From the NCBI RefSeq assembly GCF_030540875.1, contig NZ_JAUOEM010000003.1, positions 186,001 through 250,000 of the forward strand: 64,000 bases of DNA. Reading direction: 5' to 3'. A program made the translations under genes and the position numbers. Of this stretch, positions 9,520-18,152 are shown in pieces. The notes below the pieces were generated by a model that was not told the origin of the DNA, did not search any database, and saw only the letters and a list, made by a program, of their open reading frames with translations. How positions within the stretch are numbered: position 1 is the first letter of the stretch; each line of letters begins with the position of its first letter. The stretch is from Flavivirga amylovorans. GTDB taxonomy: Bacteria; Bacteroidota; Bacteroidia; Flavobacteriales; Flavobacteriaceae.

Positions 9520-12500
9520 TTAAAAGTTAGCATTTACTCCAATGGTGAACGTAGGTCTCTGTGTAAAAAATGTAGGCTTGTTTTGTGTAACAATTAAGCC
9601 TTCAGGATCTACATCCCACTTATTGAAATTAATTAGCGCAAGGTTTCTACCTTGTAGATTTATACTCAATCCATTTAAACCAATTTTATTTGCTATTTTT
9701 TGATCCAACTGATAAGATAAAACGACTTCTCTCAATCTAATATGTGAAGCATCATCAATGTTTTGACTGCCATATTTATAGAAATTGGAGTACATAGCTA
9801 GAGTAGCGTCAGCTCTTGTGGTTGGTGTTCTTGGAATGTTTGTGTTAGCCTCATCACCAGGGTTTTGCCATCTGTTCTCAAATTCTTCATGAACAAAATG
9901 ATTGCCACCAAAAATATTTGGCAACTGATTATAATCTAAGAAATCTGGATTTCTAAACACATGACCAAACTTAAAAGTCGCTAGTGCCCTTAAAGTAAAG
10001 CCTTTGTAAGTGAATTGATTTATCCAACTTCCATAAAATTTTGGTAATGTGGTACCCTCATATTTAAGAGCATCAACATTATCAATAACATCATTCACCA
10101 ACTCTCCATTTTCGTTTAAAAATAATGGGTCTCCTTCGTCATTTAACCCTTGGTATTGATAACTATACAAATAACGAAGAGGTGTATTTACTAATGGAGT
10201 TCTAGTTACGGTATACGTAAAAGGAGTATCGTTTGGCACATCAACTTTGGTAACTTCATTTTCATTAAAACTGAAGTTTAGCGTCGTGTTGTAATTAAAC
10301 GATTTAGTTTTTACTACGTCTCCTCTAATTGAAATATCTAGTCCTTTATTTACCATTTCGCCTGCGTTAATTAAGGCCGAATTAAAACCAAGTATTGAAG
10401 GGAAAATAACGTTAGATAGCAATTCCTGACTTTTTCTTTCGTAATATTCAATGCTACCAGAAATACGGTTATTAAATAATCCAAAATCTAAACCTAAATT
10501 TGTAACAAATACTCTTTCTAGTCTTAACTCAGGGTTTTTTACATTAGATATATAAGCAAATGGGTTGCCTGTATTGAAATCACTAGTTACTGTTAATTGC
10601 ACATTGGGACTGGTCTGGTTATTGACATTTCCGTTACTGCCGTAAGTCGCTCTAAGTGCCAAGTTGTTTATAACAGCACTGTTAAAAAAGTCTTCATTAT
10701 GTATGGCCCATTTACCTCCAATAGAGAATAGGGGGATATTTTTATATTCATCACTAGCTCCAAAAAGGTTAGCGTCATCTAAACGAATGCTTCCTGTTAA
10801 AGTATATCTTCTATCATAATCGTAAGAGAAATTCCCATAATAAGAGATAAACCTATCTTCTAGATCACTAATTCTCTCTAAGTTTGGTATGTTTCTCTGA
10901 CCAAAAAAGAATACTGTTGGAAATAAATCAGCATAGTTTATATTGCTATTAAAATCTAATGACTGGTCGTCATAGGCATACAGCCTATTTCCATGCGAAC
11001 TTGATTGTACTTTCCTTACCTCATAACCAGCTAAGGCAGTAACATTATGCAAGTTATCTTTAAAGGACTGATTATAGTTTAATTGCAGTCTTCCTGATTG
11101 AGATTGACTTGTTTCATTATTAAAATCAACCATAGCTCCTTTTGGAATAGCACTTACAATGTCACCAGTAGCATTTCTTGTGGTAAAAGTGTTTACAAGA
11201 TTTCTTACGGTGAATGTATTTTCGTTAAATAAGTTTTTTGTATTTATGTGGCCTCTTTCATATTGATACCTTCCTTCAATTGCCAAATGATCTGTTATAT
11301 TATAATTCAAGGCTCCTTGCAATCTTATTTGCGAATTGGTACTTCTATTATTTTTATTTTCTAATTCTTGTAATAGATTATAGTCCCAATTATAAGGATA
11401 GCCATTTTCTACGCTGCGTTCTTCTTTAAACTCCTCATAAAAACCTCTAGGTTGTGCCAAATAATTACCATTTTCATCAATAATATTTTGATATTGATCC
11501 AAATCTTGTGCGTCAGTCAAACTTAAGCCATTTGGTTTGTTTCTTGTATGAGAATAGTTGATGCCACCCGTAAAACTAAGCTTAGGTGAAAGATCTATTT
11601 GGTTTCTAATATTTGCAATAATTTGGTCTCTATTTGCATGGTTAAATGAGCCAATATTTCTATTTTGGTTATAAGCCAAAGAAACTTGGTAACTGCTGCT
11701 CTGTCCTCCACCGCTAATACCTAAGTTATGTTGCATCCATGTTTCATCAGAAATAAATAGATCTTCAAATTGTTGTCTACTATCAATAGACCTTAGACCA
11801 TTAATTATGTTATTAGCTTCATCTTCGGAAATTAAACCAGCATTTAACTGAAGATAAGTATTTAACCCATTACTAACATTAGAAGAATTAAATGCATTTG
11901 GTAAGGATCTCCATTGGTTGTCGGCTATATGTTTTTCTAAATCTAAAAAACTTGAAGTAGATGCATAGCGTTGCTCGTGTAAGTCCAATTGCGATGTAAT
12001 AGAAAAATTAGAAGCATAACTTACTGAAGTTCTGGTATTTTTATGGCCTTTTTTTGTTACGACTACTATAACTCCATTTGCAGCCCTAATACCCCAAATA
12101 GATGCTGCAGCTGCGTCTTTAAGAATTGTAATACTTTCCACATCATTAGGGTTTATGGTTTCTAAGCCCTGTTCAACAGGAAAGCCATCTATTACAATTA
12201 GTGGTTGGTTAACTGAATTTATAGTACTAATTCCACGTACTACCGCACTTTGTGTTCCATCTGGTGCTTGATCAAAAAGTACACCAGCTACCTCACCTTC
12301 TATTTTATTAAAAACATTTTGAGCAGTTTTAATTCCTAGTGTCTTTTCATTTATATTTTCAAAAGACCCAGTAGCTCTTTCTTTTGATATTTTTTCATAT
12401 CCAGTACTAAGTACGATTTCATCTAAAACATTTGTGTTCTCCTCAAGCACAACATTAATAGTAGTACTATTTTCTACAGGAACTTTTTTTGTTTTATAAC

Positions 12501-13065
12501 CGATATAAGAGAAGATTAGTAGTTCAAATTGACTGGCTTTAATTTTGTACTTACCGTCAAAGTCTGACGATGCACCTCTTATAACAACACTATCACTGTT
12601 AAGAATAGCTATACTGGCTCCTGCAAGTGGCAAGCCATCTTTGTTGGTTATTGTTCCTTGTATTATTTGCTGATCTTCGGAGCGCATTATTCTATTAGGA
12701 TCGGAAAGTTGAATGGTTTCCTCACTTACCAAAGAAAAATTATAGCCTCCTAACGATAATGTCTTTTTTAACAGTGCTTTTGTTCTAATAGTTCCCTTAC
12801 TAAGATTTATCATGGGATAGTTCTTGAACATATCCTCATGGTAAATAAACCTGTAATCGGTTTGGTCGCTGATAATACTAAAAACATCATCTGCTGATAC
12901 TACCGTATCTTCTTCAATCGTAATTTTTGAATTTTGTGACAATACGTTGTTGGGAGATAAACCAAACATTGTAGTACAAAATAGAAATACAAATGTTCTC
13001 ATCATTATTGATAAAATTTTCTTTCTTCTTAATAAAAAAGAACAGCTAGTTAATTTTAGTTCCAT
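9520..13065 (-). CDS. SusC/RagA-family TonB-dependent transporter with STN signalling domain (module A)
   Basis: An 1181-residue outer membrane transporter. In order: an N-terminal membrane/signal segment (about 18-43); an STN secretin/TonB short domain (about 45-118) that passes the loaded state to FecR; a carboxypeptidase-regulatory-like domain (about 133-212; IIQGTITNKDGLPLAGASIA); a plug (about 220-340) with the signature GYEKISKERATGSFE and the VVRGISTINSVNQPLIVIDG block; and a 22-strand-type barrel to the C-terminal Phe. The STN domain together with the adjacent fecR and ECF sigma genes indicates FecA-like surface signalling. The start retains the MELKLTS opening, close to the MEIKLTS of the module B paralogue. 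Confidence 0.94.
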   Translation of the reverse strand: MELKLTSCSFLLRRKKILSIMMRTFVFLFCTTMFGLSPNNVLSQNSKITIEEDTVVSADDVFSIISDQTDYRFIYHEDMFKNYPMINLSKGTIRTKALLKKTLSLGGYNFSLVSEETIQLSDPNRIMRSEDQQIIQGTITNKDGLPLAGASIAILNSDSVVIRGASSDFDGKYKIKASQFELLIFSYIGYKTKKVPVENSTTINVVLEENTNVLDEIVLSTGYEKISKERATGSFENINEKTLGIKTAQNVFNKIEGEVAGVLFDQAPDGTQSAVVRGISTINSVNQPLIVIDGFPVEQGLETINPNDVESITILKDAAAASIWGIRAANGVIVVVTKKGHKNTRTSVSYASNFSITSQLDLHEQRYASTSSFLDLEKHIADNQWRSLPNAFNSSNVSNGLNTYLQLNAGLISEDEANNIINGLRSIDSRQQFEDLFISDETWMQHNLGISGGGQSSSYQVSLAYNQNRNIGSFNHANRDQIIANIRNQIDLSPKLSFTGGINYSHTRNKPNGLSLTDAQDLDQYQNIIDENGNYLAQPRGFYEEFKEERSVENGYPYNWDYNLLQELENKNNRSTNSQIRLQGALNYNITDHLAIEGRYQYERGHINTKNLFNENTFTVRNLVNTFTTRNATGDIVSAIPKGAMVDFNNETSQSQSGRLQLNYNQSFKDNLHNVTALAGYEVRKVQSSSHGNRLYAYDDQSLDFNSNINYADLFPTVFFFGQRNIPNLERISDLEDRFISYYGNFSYDYDRRYTLTGSIRLDDANLFGASDEYKNIPLFSIGGKWAIHNEDFFNSAVINNLALRATYGSNGNVNNQTSPNVQLTVTSDFNTGNPFAYISNVKNPELRLERVFVTNLGLDFGLFNNRISGSIEYYERKSQELLSNVIFPSILGFNSALINAGEMVNKGLDISIRGDVVKTKSFNYNTTLNFSFNENEVTKVDVPNDTPFTYTVTRTPLVNTPLRYLYSYQYQGLNDEGDPLFLNENGELVNDVIDNVDALKYEGTTLPKFYGSWINQFTYKGFTLRALATFKFGHVFRNPDFLDYNQLPNIFGGNHFVHEEFENRWQNPGDEANTNIPRTPTTRADATLAMYSNFYKYGSQNIDDASHIRLREVVLSYQLDQKIANKIGLNGLSINLQGRNLALINFNKWDVDPEGLIVTQNKPTFFTQRPTFTIGVNANF

Positions 13066-13118
13066 AAATTTGCATGTGTTAGTTAATTAATTATTAATTG
13101 ATTAATACTTATCAAAAG

Positions 13119-13167
13119 AGGGTTAATTGGAAAAGTTAGCGGTGAGATGTTGCTTTTCCTTAACCCT
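13119..13167 (-). promoter_or_regulatory. Conserved hairpin between fecR and susC (module A copy)
   Basis: On the + strand the arms are AGGGTTAATTGGAAAAG (13119-13135) and CTTTTCCTTAACCCT (13153-13167), pairing over about 15 bp with a two-base bulge. The loop carries GGTGAGAT (13141-13148). In the transcript, read on the minus strand, the loop shows AUCUCACC. It starts 2 bases after the fecR stop and ends 53 bases before the susC start. Module B has the same layout at 21846-21889 with different stem bases. It could be a leader element, an mRNA-processing site or an attenuator; there is no T-run. Confidence 0.6.
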
Positions 13168-13168
13168 T

Positions 13169-14317
13169 TTAATTTATTATGACTGTTTTATCCTTAATTT
13201 CATAATTGTTTATTATTGTGGTTTGCTTTATTAATTTCAAAATTTCTTCTAAACTTTGATATTTACTTAGTTCTCCAATGAATCTTTCATTTTCTAAACT
13301 CTCATTCTCAAAAACTACGTTTACGTCATACCACCTTTCTATAGTTTTCATGATGGTTTTAAGAGGTAGTTTATTAAAAACAAAATCACCATTTACCCAA
13401 GCTATTTCTTGTTTAATATTTGCTTCTGCAACTAAAATAGTTTTTGTTTTTGAGTGAATAACTGATTGCTCGTTCGGTTTTAAAATTTTTGAATTTATAT
13501 CGGTCGATACTTTTACTTTTCCTTCAACAAGGGTAGTTATAATGTTATCTTCGTCACTGTAAGCTCTTATATTGAATTTTGTACCCAATACCTCAATCTC
13601 TTGGAAGTTATTTAAAACCATAAAATTATCGCCATTATGGTATGTGCTAGGTGATACTTCAAAATAAGCTTCTCCATATACCAGTTCAACGTGTCTAGTT
13701 TCACCATCAATAAAGTTTACAGGGTATTTAAGTTTTGATTCTGAATTTAACCAAACTTGCGTTCCGTCTGATAGCTCAACATTATATTGACCACCTCTTG
13801 GAACGGTTAGGGAATTATATGTTATTTCTGTTATATTAGATTTAGCGTCATTATAAATAATTTTTGTGCCGTTGCTTTTTGCGCTATTGGTTACATAATT
13901 TTGACCTTTCTCTAGAGTAATATTACTACCGTCTTCTAATGTAAGCGTTGCTTTATCCGTGCCTTCTTTAATGGCGTTATTTACAATAATTGGTTGCTGG
14001 CTTGATTCTGACTTGTTTTTTACAAATAATGGAATGGTGATTAGTATTGTTATAGTGGCAGCAACAGCGTATTTCCAGTATGCATGTCTTTTCCTTTTAT
14101 CTTTAATATTATGTTCAATAGCATTCCATACAAGACTTTTGCTGTGATTTTTTCTATGCTTTAATTGTTCGATAGAGAAATTTAAAGCCACATACTCTTG
14201 AAATATGATTTTATTATTTTTGTCTATTAACCAATCGTTAAGTTTCTTTGTTTCTTCATCATTGATTTGATTTGTAAAGTACTTAACGATTAAGGTTTCA
14301 ATTTTTTTGGGTACCAT
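13169..14317 (-). CDS. FecR-family anti-sigma / sigma-regulator protein (module A)
   Basis: A 382-residue inner membrane protein. The cytoplasmic N-terminus (about 1-75) binds the ECF sigma factor. A membrane helix follows (about 80-100; YAVAATITILITIPLF). The periplasmic FecR domain (about 175-285) has VPRGGQY, LSDGTQVWLNSESKLKYP and GEAYFEV. A C-terminal DUF4974-type domain (about 308-382) receives the signal from the STN domain of SusC. It is divergent from its sigma gene and is followed by susC. About two thirds of its visible blocks are shared with the module B FecR, for example GTDKATLTLEDG. Confidence 0.93.
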   Translation of the reverse strand: MVPKKIETLIVKYFTNQINDEETKKLNDWLIDKNNKIIFQEYVALNFSIEQLKHRKNHSKSLVWNAIEHNIKDKRKRHAYWKYAVAATITILITIPLFVKNKSESSQQPIIVNNAIKEGTDKATLTLEDGSNITLEKGQNYVTNSAKSNGTKIIYNDAKSNITEITYNSLTVPRGGQYNVELSDGTQVWLNSESKLKYPVNFIDGETRHVELVYGEAYFEVSPSTYHNGDNFMVLNNFQEIEVLGTKFNIRAYSDEDNIITTLVEGKVKVSTDINSKILKPNEQSVIHSKTKTILVAEANIKQEIAWVNGDFVFNKLPLKTIMKTIERWYDVNVVFENESLENERFIGELSKYQSLEEILKLIKQTTIINNYEIKDKTVIIN

Positions 14318-14389
14318 TTTTAGCTATTTATATATTTTTATACACAATACTATAAAAATACCCCTATTATTATTTTACTTTTTTTAGTT

Positions 14390-14397
14390 TAGCTTTG
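14390..14397 (+). promoter_or_regulatory. Candidate promoter -7 element of the module A sigma gene
   Basis: TAGCTTTG matches the Bacteroidota TAnnTTTG element exactly and lies 13 bases before the ATG at 14411. No clear TTG -33 element is present at the usual spacing, so support is moderate. Confidence 0.4.
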
Positions 14398-14410
14398 TTT
14401 TAAATTGTTA

Positions 14411-14989
14411 ATGAAGAGGAAACAAAAAAATAATTATTCAATAAAGGAGGCCTTTGAAGCGGGCAATAGAGAGGCGTTTAAACTTTTGTTTGAGGCATAT
14501 TATGATAAACTCTTTGTGTATATTAATGGATTTACTAATGACTCTTTTTTAACTCAAGACATTATTCAAGATACTTTTGTTAAACTTTGGAACCGTAGAG
14601 ATAGTTTAAAATTAGAACAATCTGTTACGGGATATTTGTACAAGACAGCATACAACACATTTTGTAACAATTACAGAGACCAGAGAAAAGAATCTAAAAT
14701 GCTTGATAGTTTAACCTATGAAAAAATAACAAATCTATTAAGTGAAGATACTGATGAAAGATTGGCAAAGATTGAAAGAATAAAAGCAGTGATAGAAAAG
14801 TTACCTCCAAAAACGTTAAGAGTGTTTAAAATGAGTAAGTACCAGGGGTATAAATATCATGAGATAGCGAAAGAGTTAAATATTTCAATAAAAACTGTAG
14901 AAAATCAAATGACGAGAGCTTTTGCTTTTATAAGAAAAGAAATGAAGGATAAAGATACTTTTTCACTATTTGTAAGTCTATATTTTTAG
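14411..14989 (+). CDS. ECF RNA polymerase sigma factor, FecI type (module A)
   Basis: A 192-residue sigma-70 family protein. Region 2 (about 20-85) has AYYDKLFVYINGFTND and DIIQDTFVKLWNRR. Region 4 (about 125-180) ends with the HTH YHEIAKELNISIKTVENQM. ATG at 14411 was chosen over a TTG six bases upstream. It is divergent from fecR and should direct transcription of module A when FecR is signalled by SusC. A terminator-like hairpin follows at 15044-15077. Confidence 0.92.
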   Translation: MKRKQKNNYSIKEAFEAGNREAFKLLFEAYYDKLFVYINGFTNDSFLTQDIIQDTFVKLWNRRDSLKLEQSVTGYLYKTAYNTFCNNYRDQRKESKMLDSLTYEKITNLLSEDTDERLAKIERIKAVIEKLPPKTLRVFKMSKYQGYKYHEIAKELNISIKTVENQMTRAFAFIRKEMKDKDTFSLFVSLYF

Positions 14990-15043
14990 GTTTGAAACTC
15001 GTTTTTAACGATAGATTTTCAACTAAATATTTTGAAATAAATT

Positions 15044-15077
15044 AAACCAGAAAAATCTAGTTTCTCTGGTTTTTTTC
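15044..15077 (+). terminator. Rho-independent terminator after the module A sigma gene
   Basis: AAACCAGA (15044-15051) pairs with TCTGGTTT (15065-15072), extended inward by an AAA/TTT stretch with a bulge, and runs into a T-run. It lies 55 bases after the sigma stop. Confidence 0.65.
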
Positions 15078-15214
15078 ATTTTACTATTAATCAATAGTTA
15101 ATATTTCGAAATTGCGCAAAGTATTCCTCTAATTTAGAGGATTACAATATGTTTTGCTTAAAAATACTTTTAACATCGATACTATTGAATTTATAATGTA
15201 CAAAATATTCTATT

Positions 15215-16216
15215 CTATATATTTAATTCTTTAAATAGCACTTTTAATTTATCACTTGAAGGCCTTGGTGCATCTGCATTAACTACATTTCCATTTGGAT
15301 CTATTAAAATAAATCTAGGTATTCCAGAAACTTTATATTCATCAACAAAAGTTTTATCTTCTTTAGCCCACAATTGTATCCCGGATAATGCTTTGTCTTT
15401 AACCATATTTCTCCAAGTATTGTAAGCCTTTTTTTTGTCAATAGAAATACTAACGAAAGCAATATTTTTATCATGATATGCCTTTTCTACTTCTTTTAAA
15501 AAAGGGATTTCTGCTTTACATGGACCACACCAAGTTGCCCACATATCAATATATACGTATTTCCCTTTTAAATCATTTAAGGAAGTAGTACCTCCCGCAT
15601 AGTTTTCATAATCAACAAACTTTGGAGATGCTTGACCTTTTAAAGCTAATAATTGTTTCTTTTGGTACGTTCTCTTTAACATTTCAGTCGTCATTTTAGT
15701 ATTCTTTTTCTCGCTTGCAACAAACGAAGAATCTAAACTTTTAGTAGTTTCTAAAAGTGATGTAACTGATTTTGTATACTCATCCATTGTTCTATCTAAA
15801 CTAGCTTGATCCATAGCCAATAATGTTTCGTAATCGAATAGTCTTTTTTCAAGGATACCTTTTTTAACTAGGTAATTGTTAGCTTCTGCACCATTACCTG
15901 AAAAAACAAGTGTTTCATGAAATTTTTTAGTGTCTAAATTGATATTTAAATCGTATCCGTTTTTTAAATAAATACTGGCACGCTGTTCTCCATCAAAAAG
16001 AATATAATTACCAGTTTCTTCTACCTTTAAAGTGTCTGAAAAATTGCCTTCGGCATCTACTTTCATCTTTTTAATAACACTACGCTTGCCTATTAGTAGA
16101 GAATCTGAACTTTGATTTTTAATAGTTCCCGAAAGAGTGACATAGTCCTTTGTTGATTCTTTTTTACAAGCAACTATTACAATTACAATTGATACAATAC
16201 AAATTAATTTTTTCAT
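15215..16216 (-). CDS. TlpA family thioredoxin lipoprotein, paralogue of the 56.5 kb gene
   Basis: A 333-residue lipoprotein: signal peptide with Cys at residue 17 (VIVACKK), DUF4369-like beta domain (about 25-120), helical linker, then a thioredoxin domain (about 190-333) with W-CGPC-K (C230, C233) and the cis-Pro segment GIPRF. It matches the protein at 56524-57525 end to end, with identical length and identical CGPC position, and clear identity in most blocks (WATWCGPCK, EIPFLKEVEKAYH, DAPRPS). A relic of a dsbD 3' end lies just upstream. The gene therefore derives from the same dsbD-tlpA pair and now sits beside two SusCD modules. Likely role: periplasmic disulfide reduction. Confidence 0.88.
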   Translation of the reverse strand: MKKLICIVSIVIVIVACKKESTKDYVTLSGTIKNQSSDSLLIGKRSVIKKMKVDAEGNFSDTLKVEETGNYILFDGEQRASIYLKNGYDLNINLDTKKFHETLVFSGNGAEANNYLVKKGILEKRLFDYETLLAMDQASLDRTMDEYTKSVTSLLETTKSLDSSFVASEKKNTKMTTEMLKRTYQKKQLLALKGQASPKFVDYENYAGGTTSLNDLKGKYVYIDMWATWCGPCKAEIPFLKEVEKAYHDKNIAFVSISIDKKKAYNTWRNMVKDKALSGIQLWAKEDKTFVDEYKVSGIPRFILIDPNGNVVNADAPRPSSDKLKVLFKELNI

Positions 16217-16234
16217 TGTTTTATTTTTAAATTT

Positions 16235-16309
16235 TTAAATCCCTTCTTTTAACCAAGCATTATACTCATCAACGTTTGGAGTATACGCTACAGGATTTAT
16301 TAAAATTTC
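16235..16309 (-). pseudogene. Relic of the 3' end of a dsbD gene
   Basis: On the minus strand about 24 codons end in TAA 18 bases upstream of the TlpA gene and read LINPVAYTPNVDEYNAWLKE followed by GI and stop. The intact DsbD at 54458-56515 ends [20 protein letters not shown] and then GISNFK. A stop lies directly before the relic. In both places the sequence abuts a tlpA gene of the same family, so this is the surviving tail of a second dsbD-tlpA pair. Confidence 0.75.
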
Positions 16310-16573
16310 TTAATTATAATCCATGGTATTAGAGTGTAGTTTTTTCTTGCTTATATATTGCTATCTGTTTTCACATAGTTTTATTTCTTTGATTAGATAT
16401 TTTGCTAAATATTAATTATAGTATGGGTTTCTGCTACTCCCTTTTTTTAGTATTATAATTAATGCTTTGTTAATTTGTTATAGACGATAAGTTTCACTTA
16501 AACAGGAAGTTATTTTAAATTTTATATCTAGACAAATTCAATATTATACTTCCAAATGTTTAATGGTTTTAAA
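16310..16573. other. Non-coding stretch beside the dsbD relic
   Basis: AT-rich sequence with no open frame of note and no further dsbD similarity that I could read. It presumably replaced the rest of the lost gene. Confidence 0.4.
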
Positions 16574-16718
16574 GATAAAAAAGGCTGTCTAAAAAGTCTA
16601 TAAGTTGTCATTTTGAGCGCAGCCGAAAAATCTCAACACGCTGGTATTCAAAATGTTTAATTTAAAGAGATTCTTCATTTCATTCTGAATGACACTTTTT
16701 TAGACAGCCTCTTTTATC
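16574..16718. repeat. Inverted-repeat element (MITE/REP-like), possible terminator of module B
   Basis: About 145 bases bounded by near-perfect 24/25-base inverted arms, GATAAAA-AAGGCTGTCTAAAAAGT at 16574-16597 and its complement at 16694-16718. A second, inner pair is TTGTCATTTTGAGCG near 16605 and ATTCTGAATGACA near 16682-16694, together with GAAAAATCTC / GAGATTC. The inner TGTCATT..GAGCG..AATCTC pattern resembles a repeat family I know to be scattered through Bacteroidota genomes. It lies 6 bases after the susD stop, so it would fold at the 3' end of the module B transcript. Confidence 0.6.
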
Positions 16719-16724
16719 TTTGTT

Positions 16725-18140
16725 CTACATTCCTAAAGAAACATTATCCCTTTGGTTTTGTTCCCAATCAGGATTAAAATCCATTACGTTTAGGGGGATA
16801 TTTATCACCCAATTGTTAGCATTAGGTGCCATAGGAAAATCTCTACCAAATAGACTACGAGTTAATGTTTCGGTAAAATCGCCAGTAACCATTAACCTTT
16901 TCATATCGAATAAGCGCATATCTCTGAATGCCAATTCCTTTTTTCTTTCATCAAGCACAAAAGAAAGTGCTTCATTCATATCTGAAATATCAGAGGTTGT
17001 TAAATCTGTATATGTTCCAGTAGCAAAACGGAATACTCTAACTGTATTTAAATCATCCAGAATGTTTTGCAAATCTCCTCCTGGAAGCCTCGCTTCACAC
17101 TCAGCTCTAATTAAATATAACTCTGGGACTGAAAGCCCAACATTAATATTACGTTCACTAGCCTCTATGTAAAACTCACCATTATCATTAAATCTGGTAT
17201 TTCTTGTTAAAATTGGAAGCCTTATATCTCCAGTTTCAAAGGAATCTGAGAAATCTGAATCTAAAGAAAAACCACCTCCAAATATTGGATTGCTAGCATA
17301 AGATATACCATTTATCCAGCCAAACCTTTCTTTTAAATAAATAACTTCTGGATTATCAACTATTGCTGGGAATGGTCTATTATTGTAATCATGAATACTA
17401 CTTTTAATTGTTAATGCCAAAGTTGCATTTTCTTTTGCTTTAGTATAATCATGCATAAATAAGTATACTCTTGCTAAAAAAGCATAAGCCATATCCTTAC
17501 CTGGGTAAAAAGTCTTTAGATATTCTGTCTCAGGTAAATCTGGAAGCGCCTCATTCATTTCGGAAACCATATAATCGTAAACTTCTTGAACAGTATGTCT
17601 ATTAGGAATTACCGCATTTAAATTTGGGCTAGTAATAATTGGCACTCCTAGGTCCGTTGAAGCTGTAGCCTGATTATAGGATTTACCAAAAGCATTAACA
17701 GCATCAAAATATTCATAAGCACGAGCTGCTCTTGCCATAGCTACTAACCTTTTTACTTCGTCTTCACTTGCTTCTTCTATGTCTTTACTAGTAGCTTCAT
17801 CAATAATGCTATTATAAACAAAAATTCTTTCATATATATTATCCCAAAGCTGATTGCTTTCGGATGTGCTTTCATCTAAGAAATCCGTTCTTACAAAACG
17901 TCTTAAATTAAATAGACTAGTTGCATTTTTAAATCTATCATCAGCTGAGACTAAATCAGTCATCATAAGCATTGAAAAGGAAGAACGTGCTTGCATAAGG
18001 TCATATTTAATCATTAAAGACTCAAAATGCCCTAAAGTTGTAGGAATGAAAGTTCCATTTGGTTGAACGTTTAAGTAATCTTCACATGAAGTAATGAAAA
18101 CCGTAAAACAAAATATTATGGTATATATTCTTTTTTTCAT
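16725..18140 (-). CDS. SusD/RagB-family nutrient-binding outer membrane lipoprotein (module B)
   Basis: A 471-residue surface lipoprotein with lipobox Cys at about residue 19 (VFITSC) followed by EDYLNVQPNGTFIP. TPR-like helices (ARAARAYEYFDAVNAFG, AFLARVYLFMHDYTKAKENA) and the C-terminal DERKKELAFRDMRLFDMKRL block define the family. It starts 12 bases after susC on the same strand. It is related to the module A SusD but clearly diverged in the ligand-facing middle, so the two modules probably bind different substrates (inference). The gene ends next to the inverted-repeat element. Confidence 0.93.
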   Translation of the reverse strand: MKKRIYTIIFCFTVFITSCEDYLNVQPNGTFIPTTLGHFESLMIKYDLMQARSSFSMLMMTDLVSADDRFKNATSLFNLRRFVRTDFLDESTSESNQLWDNIYERIFVYNSIIDEATSKDIEEASEDEVKRLVAMARAARAYEYFDAVNAFGKSYNQATASTDLGVPIITSPNLNAVIPNRHTVQEVYDYMVSEMNEALPDLPETEYLKTFYPGKDMAYAFLARVYLFMHDYTKAKENATLALTIKSSIHDYNNRPFPAIVDNPEVIYLKERFGWINGISYASNPIFGGGFSLDSDFSDSFETGDIRLPILTRNTRFNDNGEFYIEASERNINVGLSVPELYLIRAECEARLPGGDLQNILDDLNTVRVFRFATGTYTDLTTSDISDMNEALSFVLDERKKELAFRDMRLFDMKRLMVTGDFTETLTRSLFGRDFPMAPNANNWVINIPLNVMDFNPDWEQNQRDNVSLGM

Positions 18141-18152
18141 TTGTTCTAATTT

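Noticed and set aside
9510-9533. N-terminal extension of the module A SusD protein
   Set aside because: It would overlap the end of susC and place eight residues before a perfect lipoprotein signal peptide.
16720-17172. A 150-codon plus-strand frame
   Set aside because: It lies entirely antisense to the C-terminal part of the module B SusD gene and shows no family features.
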